Below the pieces are notes generated by a model. It was not told the DNA's origin, ran no database searches, and worked only from the letters and a program-made list of their open reading frames with translations. 64,000 nucleotides of DNA from the NCBI GenBank assembly GCA_963575645.1, contig OY754469.1, positions 38,398,753-38,462,752 of the forward strand. The letters run 5' to 3'. The stretch is from Xanthostigma xanthostigma (taxonomy: Eukaryota; Arthropoda; Insecta; Raphidioptera; Raphidiidae). Shown in pieces: positions 54,690 to 63,808 of the stretch. The translations under genes were made by a program, and so were the position numbers. Each line of letters opens with the position of its first letter. Positions within the stretch are counted from its first letter, which is position 1.

Positions 54690-55360
54690 TTCTGAATTTT
54701 TATTATGTACTTACATAATTTTATTACAATTCATTCTTATTTTATTATGTCCACTCATGCGCCTAGGCACAGGTTTTTTGACATTAGCGCGTTATAACTT
54801 TAAAAATATTAATTTTAGAAAAAAAGTTTGAATTAAAAGCTGTAGAAAATTTGTAGATTTAAAACTTAAGTCATTAGCATTTTATTGTTTAAACAATTAT
54901 TAGAAGAGATATGGATCCAAAAGTCAATAAACAAATCGTAATAGTTGAATAACTCGTAAACGGTAAGTGATACAAAAAAAAAGTATTGAACAAAAAAGAT
55001 AGTAAATTTATTTGTCTACAATAAAGGTTATTACCTTTTTTCGCCTCAAGTGCACGGTTAGGGAGATATAGGCTGAAACGGTTTTTGTCAAAATGGCGGC
55101 ACTTCCGCCCTCCTAATTTGTAAGGATTTTGTGCATTTAGGGTCAGTACGTGATACTGAACCTATTTAAGAAAACAAAAAAAAGTTGTAGGATAATGCAG
55201 AAAAAAATTCTCTATTACCAGTACTAGTGCCATAGTACCTAATTAAAACAGTTTTATTATTTACATAATTTTAATTCAAAATTCTTATTTTGTCATTAAT
55301 TCTGAATTTTTATTATGTAGGTACATAATTTTATTTGAATTCATATTTATTTTATTATCT
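54690..55360. repeat. Region flanked by about 60-bp direct repeats
   Basis: TTCTGAATTTTTATTATGTA and ACATAATTTTATT.GAATTCAT occur at 54702-54755 and 55298-55358 in the same orientation. The intervening sequence (including GTCAAAATGGCGGCACTTCC) has no recognised gene. Confidence 0.55.
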
Positions 55361-55609
55361 CTTCATAATTAAAATTCTCAATATATTCTATGTGTATAGA
55401 TGTAAAATTAATCTTTTCCATTTTAATTATGCTGTGACAAAATTTTTTTTCTGTTTTGACTTTTCAGATAATTTTTCTTTTACTATTAAATACAATAACT
55501 TCCTATTGGAAGTTAAATATCAATATAAATCAATAAAATAAGTATTATAGATAAAATATTTACCTATTATATTTGGCAATGTTACATTTTTTCTTACGTA
55601 CTGCTGATA
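55361..55609. other. AT-rich stretch, no gene
   Basis: A 68-codon plus ORF lies here; composition is T/K/N-rich with no motif. Nothing called. Confidence 0.3.
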
Positions 55610-55880
55610 AAGGTAATCTTGTTTATTTTCCAAGGCGATAATCCATGTTGAAACGCTGGAGTTCTGTTGGTACAAAGCTGGAAATGAAGTCACTGTGGGC
55701 TCGCCTGCTAGCTCACAAAATTACAATAAGAACAGGGGCTATTGTTCTTTCAAGGTCATCTGCTGGCTCTGAGCAAGAACCAATCTGGAAACGGTATCTT
55801 GTAACGTGGGTGACATGAACAAAGGCCCACAAACAAACATTATGACATAGTGTGTGTTTGTAAAGATGTCTCGTGTGATG
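55610..55880 (+). repeat. Family P repeat (central part)
   Basis: GCTGGAAATGAAGTCACTG, GGGCTATTGTTCTTTCAAGG, GAGCAAGAACCAATCTGGAA and GACATAGTGTGTG, parallel to 3400-3590. Confidence 0.6.
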
Positions 55881-56449
55881 GCAAGGTGACCTCTTAAATG
55901 ACAAGGAATGATTTTAATACCAACTGTGTAAAATGGTGTGTGTGTCGTAGCTGCCCTGGGAATGGTGTTGTCACAACAAGCACGTTTCGAACAAAATGGT
56001 TGATGTTTAAAATACATTTCCTCTTATAATTGTAATTTTGCAAGAATTGAACAGTTTTTTATCCTTTTTTATTAAATAATATTGTTCATAACATAAGTAG
56101 ACAATTTTGAAACTCCCGCTTTGATGCGCTTTGGTGAGCTGGCGCCATTTCAGCGATGCCAATGACTGAAAAAAGTTCGTCAAAAGTACATTTTCATTAA
56201 TTTTCATGCTATCATGTTGGCATTAAAATTATTCCTTCAGACAAATAAGAGAAGCTCGAATAGCATTGAGTTTCATACCCCTGGTCAGTCCTGCATTAAA
56301 GTTCCGTGTCCCGTATTATAGGAAATGTCCCGCATTATTACGTGAATTTTACGAGACCCGTGTGGCTATATGAAAAAGACTTTTTTTTGGCTCTTCAAAT
56401 TCTACCCAAAACAAAGTTTTTTAGTTTAGTCGTTTGGTTTTGGTGTTCC
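55881..56449. other. Gene-free stretch
   Basis: No gene recognised. GTCCCGTATTATAGGAAATG near 56310 is a piece of GTCC-rich repeat similar in style to 51509. Confidence 0.3.
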
Positions 56450-56612
56450 TATTAATAAAACTTAAAAATATTGATTTATTTAGCTTTATACCCCGCCCCC
56501 CAGAAAAAAAAATATCTACGCCCTTGTGTGAAGCGAGCACATAATAGCAATTAAGAAAACTAGTACTGAAATCTAGCGGCAAATCCAGCCTCGTATGCAG
56601 CGAACTTTAAAA
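56450..56612. repeat. Right end of a CAAGRGCGTAGATA hAT element joined to a family P end
   Basis: TTAATAAAACTTAAAAATAT to AATATCTACGCCCTTG (56526) is the hAT right end. GTGTGAAGCGAGCAC to CAGCCTCGTATGCAGCGA is the P right end, directly adjoining, so the hAT element probably inserted into P. Confidence 0.6.
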
Positions 56613-57439
56613 TAAAATCGTTGCAACGAATATATCAAACCACTATATAGTATACAACCCAGCCCTAAATTTTAACGGCACATGGCAGCACAGAGGATAA
56701 TTTCAAAAACACCCGTTCTTTCCGTAGTTACAGCACCAGTCAATTCAACATATTACGATATTTTTTCATTGCAGAGCTACGGCTTCCCGTATAAACTGGG
56801 TCGTAATTTTGGAAAATAGGCTACGGCATATTTTTTTCTAGTTATATTAAGGATCAATCTATGTCCGTATTGTAACAAATTTTTCATTTTTTACTTTGTT
56901 AATTAATGGCGAATGCTTTTAAAAGACACTTTTTACGGTTTTTAAAATTTTTATAAAAATTTTTCTGCTAAAAAAATTAAAAAAATGGTACAATAGGGAC
57001 ATAGATTGATCCTTAATCTCCATAAAAATAATTTTTCATAATTTTATCTCTCGTTTTACGATCAGATTTATACGGGACCGCAGACCACTGTATTGCATTG
57101 AGAAAACCAGGGGAAACGGGCTCTTAACAGTCACACGACTTGTAATAACATCACGTGCGAGATATACTTATATGTGGTGTTTTTTGCACGTGCCCACTTT
57201 AAAATAACTGATTTTCACATTATAATTTGTCAACATTTTTGACAGTTCAATTTTGAGCAAGTTCACTTCTAATTGTAGGCTGCGTTGTATTCGCATGCGA
57301 TTGGAAACGTCATGACTATGATTTACTATGGAAATGATAGCACGATCACACATTTTCTTTTACTTTACACAACTTTACACCACTAGTGCTAAATGTGTCT
57401 TTTTACGATCGCTAATATTATTATAGGATTATAGTGAAC
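56613..57439. other. Gene-free stretch
   Basis: No gene recognised. Confidence 0.35.
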
Positions 57440-57450
57440 TTATCTCAAAA

Positions 57451-57897
57451 TAAATAAAATTATCGACCAATTTTTTCAGACTATATATTAACAAAAGAAT
57501 AATAAAATTTTAAATCAATATTTCATCTAATGAAATATTGATTTATAATTTTATTATTCTCTTGTCAATATATATAGTCTGAAAAAATTGGTTGTCTGTA
57601 AAGTCGGTTTACGGACGATAGTTTTACGTGATAACGTCATAAAGAAACATTGATGAACTCTCTGACGTCACGCGAGAAGAGAGAGAAATGCGTACAAGCC
57701 GACGCTTGGGCCGATCGTGCCTCTCTATCGCTTATACCGCGCTCTCGCTTGCACGCTCAGGCTCAGGCGGAACGTGACACTTTTTCGTGCGTGCAGCCGG
57801 TGTTTCATCAATTTATAAGACGTTATCACGTCAAAAAAATGGTCGATAATTTTATTTATTTGAATAGTTGTATTCAGACGTTAATCAAAGATTTGTA
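57451..57897 (+). mobile_element. Family E inverted-arm element (copy E4), split by a family M MITE
   Basis: TSD TTATCTCAAAA (57440-57450) versus TTACCTCAAAA (57898-57908), 10 of 11. Arms TAAATAAAATTATCGACCAA and the inverse; a short inner palindrome CAATATTTCATCTAATGAAATATTG replaces the motif-bearing core. Tail TATTCAGACGTTAATCAAAG. Confidence 0.7.
57587..57835 (+). mobile_element. Family M MITE (copy C)
   Basis: TTGGTTGTCTGTAAAGTCGG to TTATAAGACGTTATCACGTC plus A-run. It sits inside the A-run of the right arm of E4. Almost identical to copy D. Confidence 0.85.
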
Positions 57898-57908
57898 TTA
57901 CCTCAAAA

Positions 57909-58399
57909 CATCCTTATTTTCATAAGTGTAACTAAAGAAGGCTTTCACCCACTCCATAAAAAATAGTACGTTTTGTCAGTGAATTATCAACAAAACCTGT
58001 CCACAGCAGCTTTAAATCTTACGTCAAGGCTTATTTTCGTTTTTATTCAAAATACATTTATGTGGAATTTAATTTGTAAGTATTTGCCGTAAGATTAAGA
58101 TAAAGGTTCGAAGAATAATGGAAAGTACTGAAAATCAGTAGTAGTATTTACACAATTGAAAAAAAATCCGAAGGGTTCAGTTTTTGGTTTTACCGCAGGG
58201 TTTTCCGCAATCCTACGTCTTTTGAAAATAAATGTTTCAATGTATAAATTTTATCGATGTTTTTTTTTTAATTGTAACAAACCGCACATTAAAAATAAAT
58301 GATAATTTGCCTGAGACTTCATTGGCTTTTAAATCATACCTCAGCCATTGTTATATCTATATATTTCTTTCAAAGTTTTGTCTGTTTTTAATTTTATCT
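57909..58399. other. Gene-free stretch
   Basis: No gene recognised. Confidence 0.35.
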
Positions 58400-58541
58400 A
58401 TTGGCGTTTTCGATATCGAGAACTTTCCCGGGGCAGGTCAGGCCGAATAGGTTACTATTGGTTAAAGAAATGATTTATTATTTAACCATTCTATTAGGCC
58501 TGACCTGCCCCGGGGCAGTTCTCGATACCGAAAACGCACAA
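58400..58541. mobile_element. 142-bp hairpin MITE
   Basis: GGCGTTTTCGATATCGAGAA and CCCGGGGCAGGTCAGGCC are mirrored by GGCCTGACCTGCCCCGGGGC and TTCTCGATACCGAAAACGC. It lies about 700 bp upstream of the TBL2-like start codon. Confidence 0.85.
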
Positions 58542-58689
58542 AATTTTGAAAGAAAAAAAAAACAGGGTGTTGTGGTTAGACATTAAATGTTCATTTGTTA
58601 AGTAAATATTTTGTTTTTAATAAGCGATATATTTTGTTGTATTGCGAGAAATATTTTAATAAAAATATGGCAATTGTCAGTTTAGCACA

Positions 58690-59264
58690 TTGAATTACTA
58701 GAACTGTTTCACCGTTCTCGCGTATTTAGAGAGACTCACGAATTCGTAAAATTAAATAATTCAAGTGAATTCCCACTACTTCCCCGCAACAATCATTGAT
58801 AAAGTGGGGGGTTAACAAACGCTACGTGTACAGCGTCGAACAGCGCGCGCCAAACTTCTTACAAGTCACGGGTTTTCTGTTGTAGAGTTTCATAGTTTGG
58901 TCGACTTTCGAAGAAGCAACTTGGAATATTATACTCGACGAGAAATCAGTTAGTGTAAATGTATTCAAGAAGAAGGTGCAGTAGAATGTATTCAGAAAAG
59001 AATTATTGCAATAATAGAATGCAACCTTACATTTTAACGCAACTTGAAGATTCGCGCCGTTTATTGAAGTTACGCTATTCGCCGTAAGAGAATTAAACCG
59101 AGCGTGTTTGGAGATTTTTGTTTTGCGGGAGCGCAGCGCATCATTCTGCAGTCATCGTGGACAACTCACAACGTGGTCAGTGCCGGTGAATTTTTGACAG
59201 TGTACGGTCGTGAAAAGTAAAGTCGCGTGGTGTATTTTCGCCGTTTCGTCAGAAATTTTTTATT
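58690..59264 (+). promoter_or_regulatory. Probable promoter and 5'UTR of the TBL2-like gene
   Basis: Richer in CpG than the surroundings (GAACAGCGCGCGCC, GCGGGAGCGCAGCGCATC, GAAGTTACGCTATTCGCCG). Initiator-like TCAGT words are at 58946 and 59177. No transposon fragment is recognised between 58700 and 59264, unlike everywhere nearby. The exact start site is not determinable. Confidence 0.4.
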
Positions 59265-59729
59265 ATGACTAATAAAAACATGAATGCGAGTGAATCATTA
59301 ATAGAAAATGTAGAAGTGTTATTAGCCCTGATATTGGGTACTTTTTTGATAATTATGTTCTATGTTATGAAATGGTCAAATACAGCGAATGAAAAACAGC
59401 AGACAAAAAATAAAAGTAAGCTTCAAATACTTAATTTAATAAAGCCGTTGCAATTTGTTAGGTTGTGAATTGAATAAAATGTTCCTAACTATCTTTTTCT
59501 TTTACAGTGCAAGAAGTAAAGCAGCAACAACATAGTACACTTAAGAAGGACACTGTTTCCGCGACTGCGAAAAGTAAAAAGAAGACAGCCGAAGGCCGTT
59601 GGACGGGACGTTCAGAAAAAAATACTTACTCACACTCGTGGTGTTTGACTTCATTGAAAGGACATACCGGACAGATCCTCGATGTAGACATATCGAGCAA
59701 CGAGAAATATTTAGCTTCGTGTGCCGATG
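59265..59729 (+). CDS. Transducin beta-like 2 (TBL2)-type protein, N-terminal two exons
   Basis: Exon 1 is 59265-59415 (donor A|GTAAGC), exon 2 59508-59729 (acceptor TTTTCTTTTACAG, donor GATG|GTGAGT); both junctions are phase 1. Residues 14-36 (NVEVLLALILGTFLIIMFYV) form one membrane segment, as in TBL2, an ER-anchored WD40 protein linked to the PERK stress pathway. A Lys/Gln-rich linker follows, then a first WD40 blade: SHSWCLTSLKGHTGQILDVD and EKYLASCAD. TBL2 continues with D-R-x-V...W and six more blades, but no further TBL2 exon is recognisable before the window ends. The next reading frame is instead the exonuclease ORF. The gene is therefore incomplete here, interrupted, or chimeric. 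Confidence 0.75.
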
Positions 59730-59884
59730 GTGAGTATTTTCTTGTTATTTTCTCTATTCTTTGATTCGAAGATAAAAAAAAAGCATAAATATTTGGAAAC
59801 CGAAAAGTGAATTGTAAATTTACAAAAGACAAAATTTATCATTTTTGGCAAGTTCCACAATTTAGTTGAGTGAATGTTTGATTA

Positions 59885-61564
59885 TTGACCGTGTGGTGTT
59901 TATTTTTGGAAGAACTTGGAGAGTCCACGTCGACCAGTAGCGGTAGTGAATTCAGCAAGGAGAACTCACCGTGTCCTTCGCCTCACGCCCCGGCGCAAAC
60001 CTTAAGCAGAAGGCAGCGCAAAAATCGAAGGTATCGAAAACGTGAAGAAAAACCACCGCCCTCAGAACCGATCGATTTAAAAGAGAAACGAACAAATATG
60101 TCTTCTTATTCGTTCGGTACTGCGCCACCTAGACTATTGTCGCCTCTACGTTTTCATACAAAACTGAACATGAAAGAGTTAAATCTCTATAAAAGCCTCA
60201 GTGAATTTGTCGTATCGGATCCGACCACACTAATGAACTGCGGCTATCCGATCGAAATTAATAATTATCCGGGCTCGGCTATGGTGTTCAAAATGTGCTT
60301 CAAATTGCTTAAAACTCTGCCGACTTTAAATCATTACGGACGATCTAAACTAAAATTAGTAAGCAATAAATCTTTGTTGAATCGTCGAATGCGTGATAAC
60401 ATAGTGCTACTTTGTAAAAGTGAAAATGGACTTATTCAACCGTCGATAGTCTTGCCGGCGTCCTTATTGAGTAGCTGTAATACTTCACCGGTACCCAATC
60501 AGTGTATAAGTGCGTTGTATCCTTGTGAATTCACCGTGAAAGATTCGGTGGACGTATCGACCGGAATCGACTACAACGACATCAAAGCCGAATGGAAAGC
60601 AAATCACGACGATGAGCTTTCGGCGGACAGCGGTCAAGGTTCGGGCAATTCGTCTCCCGCTTCCGAAGAAGACTATCATTTAAAAGACATCGATAACAAA
60701 ACAGTCGAACACATCGGTGAAGAGTTGAAGTGCGTGAGATGTGACCGCGGCTTTTTTGTCACCGGCACCGGTGATTATTTGACGGAAGAGAAGTGCTTTT
60801 ATCATTGGGGCAAAGTGCGCGGACCGAAGTACACGTGTTGTTTTAGTAGTAGTACTTCGAAAGGTTGTACTGTAAATAACGTGCATGTCTGGAAAGGTAC
60901 CGAGACCGGATTCAACGGACCGTTGGAAGGATACGTAAAGACAAAATCGAGACTTCCGCACCGGATAGAAGAAGATTGCGAGGAAAGGATTTTTGCACTC
61001 GACACCGAAATGTGTTACACGTCAAACGGTCTAGACGCAACAAAAATCACAATCGTTGCGACTGACGGACGTATTGTTTACGATTATATGATAAAACCGA
61101 CGACGAAAATCGTCGATTATAATACTAAATATTCGGGAGTTACGTCTGGTGATTTCAAAAAAAAACATCGAGTCAAAACGTTGCAGGAAGTCCAAGAAGA
61201 TTTGTTGTCGTTTATTTTTGCCGATACGATTTTGGTCGGGCACGGCTTGGAAAACGACTTGAGAGCGCTGAGAATAATTCATTACAGAATTATCGACACG
61301 TCTTTGCTGTTTCCGGACGCGAGAGGTTTTCCGTATAGGATGTCGTTAAAAAGTTTGATTGCGTTGCATTTGAAACGTAAGATTCAAGCGTCGCCTAACG
61401 GACACGACTGCTTGGAAGATGCGAGAGCAAGCATGGAACTAGTGTTATATAAACTTCACAAACAGTTCGAACGTCCCGTTTTGATAAATAACCAGTTCAT
61501 GACCTTCAGTGTAATGTCGTCGCCGTTGTGCTATCTGAATAGTTCGCAAATTGTACGATTTTGA
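59885..61564 (+). CDS. REXO1/GOR/prage-like DEDDh RNA exonuclease, intronless ORF, possibly fused to TBL2 exons
   Basis: The frame is open from TTG 59885 (559 codons); the first ATG inside is 60098 (488 aa). Numbered from 59885: a Ser-rich start (ESTSTSSGSEFSKENS), a basic patch (RRQRKNRRYRKREEK, about 42-56), the GYPIEINNYPGSAM block (about 119-132), a Ser/acidic linker (about 235-265), the Cys/His domain LKCVRCDRGFFV...CFYHWGK...YTCC...GC...HVW (about 280-340), and the exonuclease with D373, E375, D458, H507, D512. The catalytic set is complete. The coding-like sequence before ATG 60098 means the true start lies in an upstream exon. AG acceptors at 59910 (GGAAG|AA) and 59919 (TTGGAG|AG) would join exon 2 of the TBL2-like gene in frame. 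Polyadenylation signal AATAAA at 61768. Confidence 0.85.
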   Translation: MTVWCLFLEELGESTSTSSGSEFSKENSPCPSPHAPAQTLSRRQRKNRRYRKREEKPPPSEPIDLKEKRTNMSSYSFGTAPPRLLSPLRFHTKLNMKELNLYKSLSEFVVSDPTTLMNCGYPIEINNYPGSAMVFKMCFKLLKTLPTLNHYGRSKLKLVSNKSLLNRRMRDNIVLLCKSENGLIQPSIVLPASLLSSCNTSPVPNQCISALYPCEFTVKDSVDVSTGIDYNDIKAEWKANHDDELSADSGQGSGNSSPASEEDYHLKDIDNKTVEHIGEELKCVRCDRGFFVTGTGDYLTEEKCFYHWGKVRGPKYTCCFSSSTSKGCTVNNVHVWKGTETGFNGPLEGYVKTKSRLPHRIEEDCEERIFALDTEMCYTSNGLDATKITIVATDGRIVYDYMIKPTTKIVDYNTKYSGVTSGDFKKKHRVKTLQEVQEDLLSFIFADTILVGHGLENDLRALRIIHYRIIDTSLLFPDARGFPYRMSLKSLIALHLKRKIQASPNGHDCLEDARASMELVLYKLHKQFERPVLINNQFMTFSVMSSPLCYLNSSQIVRF

Positions 61565-61767
61565 ACGCGAAACAAATGAACGTTGAACAAGAAACAAGTG
61601 AATCGAAATTCTGTTACGTACAAATATTTTTACAAACATTTTTTTAATTAAATGAAATGTTGTGATCTCGTTTATTTAAAGTGAAGTTTATTTTTTTTAC
61701 ACATTTTTATAACTGTATAGCGTTAAAAAAACACATTTTCATCGCGCTTTTTATTTATTGGCTTGTA

Positions 61768-61773
61768 AATAAA
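61768..61773 (+). terminator. Polyadenylation signal (AATAAA)
   Basis: AATAAA 204 bp after the exonuclease stop, in GTAAATAAATTTC. No other canonical signal lies closer. Confidence 0.45.
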
Positions 61774-62925
61774 TTTCATTTGTTTTATCACCGTTTTTTT
61801 ACTCGGAATCATAATTACTATAAAATTTTTGCATCATTAAATTTCTTTTTATTTTAGTGCGTAATTAGTGAACGTATTTTTGGAGGAATATGAATCTTTG
61901 CACAAATTTGAAATAGTGAAACGCTGCAACTATTTTTTTTAAATTTAATGCTATATTTTTTTACACCCTGAAACGTACCCTTTGAGTCAGAATGCACACG
62001 AAATAGAAAATTTTCTACAGAAACTACTTACGGGAAAGTGTTAACAAGTGTTTTTATAATTCCCAAAATTCAAGTTCTTATTTTTTTAAGAGCCTTACAT
62101 GCGATTCTTTTTTATGAAATGAATTCAAAAACTTTAAAATTTAGAAATCATTTGACTGAAAATAATATGTAAGCGCCTCTAAGAAAATTTGAATGTTTTT
62201 ATGAACGACTAAAAGTATGATAGCTGGACAGCTGTGGTTTTTGGGAAACTTCTGTATTTCTGGTGATTTTTTTGCGGTAAACACTAAAATAACTCATATT
62301 CACCATGTGCAAGATTTAAGATAAGGCTTGCAGCGCACGTGGTGACAAAAACTAAAAGCAAAATATATTTTTATGGTTTCCATGGCAGTTTTATATAACA
62401 GAAATAATTGGAAATAACGCGTTTGAAAACATTTTGCCGTTTACATCCCGCCACTTGTGCTCACATGGCAATGAACAGTGAATAGTCAGAAAAAATCCAG
62501 GTGTCATACTTTAATGATTTCGTGACTCATGGGGCCGATTATTCATTTCATTATATTTTTTTTTGGGCAAGAATAGCTTGCCACATCCTATTTTTATGGC
62601 TGTAAAATATTAGTTTGCTTGACTTATTACCCGACTATGGCAAAGCCAAAAGGAAAGGTTGTTTATAATTGTAAATAGTTAAAAATCACAACACTTAATT
62701 GTATTTTTTTTATTAGATTTGTACTTCTAAATGTAAATTGTTAAAACGTTTTATATTAAAAAAAATACACGTAATACTGCCCTTTTGTTTTTATAAACAT
62801 TTATATTATAGTAATAATTAGGGCATGGTATTTTTTATAGTGAGATTTTTTAAATAAAATTATAACTTTTTTAATTAATTACTTGTTATTTATTTTACAT
62901 TCTTTTTCAGATCAACATTCTTTGA
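61774..62925. other. Gene-free stretch
   Basis: No gene recognised. ATTACCCGACTATGGCAAAG at 62627 is a fragment of the repeat also seen near 8200 and 42187. Confidence 0.35.
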
Positions 62926-62940
62926 ATAATTATAAGTTTA

Positions 62941-63034
62941 AATCTTTGATTAACGTCTGATCAGAAGTCTTCAATAAATAAAATTATCGACCAATATTGT
63001 CTGAAAAATTGGTCGATAATTTTATTTATTGAAG
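62941..63034 (-). mobile_element. Family E inverted-arm element (copy E5, minimal), 13-bp TSD
   Basis: TSD AATTATAAGTTTA at 62928-62940 and 63035-63047. It starts AATCTTTGATTAACGTCTGA; arms AATAAATAAAATTATCGACC / GGTCGATAATTTTATTTATT with only a few bases between them. The whole central core, including the hammerhead-like motif, is missing. Confidence 0.75.
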
Positions 63035-63388
63035 AATTATAAGTTTAATTAACAAAACTTTTTTTCATTTACCCAAACTACCTAATGCGCCATTTTAATT
63101 AAATTTGCAGGATAACTATTCGTTAAAAATAACTGAGCTACTGGATTGAAAATTTTGAAAAGTCAATATTTTGCAAAATACTGGATAACGGCAATTATTA
63201 CTGAATTTATGTTTATAAATTTTCGACTTGCGTCTTTTTATAGGTAGGTGTTTAATAATCAGAATAATATTAAATGAATTCAAACTTTTTTCAAGACCAC
63301 CAACAGCTATTAGGCTATTTAGGCCTAACTGCAATTTATTATTAAGACCAACCTGTATACTATCCACTGAATCATTTGATATTAAAAA

Positions 63389-63637
63389 ATTGGTTGTCTG
63401 TAAAGTCGGTTTACGGACGATAGTTTTACGTGATAACGTCATAAAGAAACATTGATGAACTCTCTGACGTCACGCGAGAAGAGAGAGAAATGCGTACAAG
63501 CCGACGCTTGGGCCGATCGTGCCTCTCTATCGCTTATACCGCGCTCTCGCTTGCACGCTCAGGCGCAGGCGGAACGTGACACTTTTTCGTGCGTGCAGCC
63601 GGTGTTTCATCAATTTATAAGACGTTATCACGTCAAA
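63389..63637 (+). mobile_element. Family M MITE (copy D)
   Basis: TTGGTTGTCTGTAAAGTCGG to AAGACGTTATCACGTCAAAA, inserted in an A-run 137 bp upstream of the putative ATG at 63774. It includes the recurrent ORF beginning MMNSLTSREKREKCVQ. Confidence 0.85.
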
Positions 63638-63704
63638 AATTATTAGTAAAAGTTCAAATTATTTCGCAAATACCTACCTTGAAAATCGTCAACTGTTTTC
63701 TTAT

Positions 63705-63710
63705 TCAGTT
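63705..63710 (+). promoter_or_regulatory. Initiator-like element (TCAGTT) before the putative exon
   Basis: TATTCAGTTTTC, 64 bp before the ATG at 63774. The same TCAGTT word stands at the inferred start of the exonuclease gene at 36722. Confidence 0.25.
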
Positions 63711-63773
63711 TTCAATTTCCGTGCGACTATTGCGAGATAATAAAAAGATTATAATTTGGTTGATTAATCAACT

Positions 63774-63808
63774 ATGTCCGAGGACTGGGAGGACCCCCGA
63801 GTAAAAAA
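63774..63808 (+). CDS. Putative first coding exon of a gene leaving the window
   Basis: ATG at 63774 gives MSEDWEDPRVK and then a phase-2 donor AA|GTAAGC at 63808/63809. Short acidic starts of the form M-S-(E/D)-(D/E)-W-(E/D) are seen in Vasa-type DEAD-box helicases, among others, so the family cannot be decided from 11 residues. The exon follows a family M MITE and an initiator-like TCAGTT. It may equally be chance. Confidence 0.3.

Noticed and set aside
57650-57925. Conserved MMNSLTSREKREKC... ORF as a host gene
   Set aside because: It occurs identically in several family M MITE copies, with no start context or domain. Treated as repeat content (see findings).
59885-60097. TTG at 59885 as a real start codon
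   Set aside because: It is only the first codon after an upstream stop. An upstream exon joined by splicing is a better explanation of the coding-like sequence.
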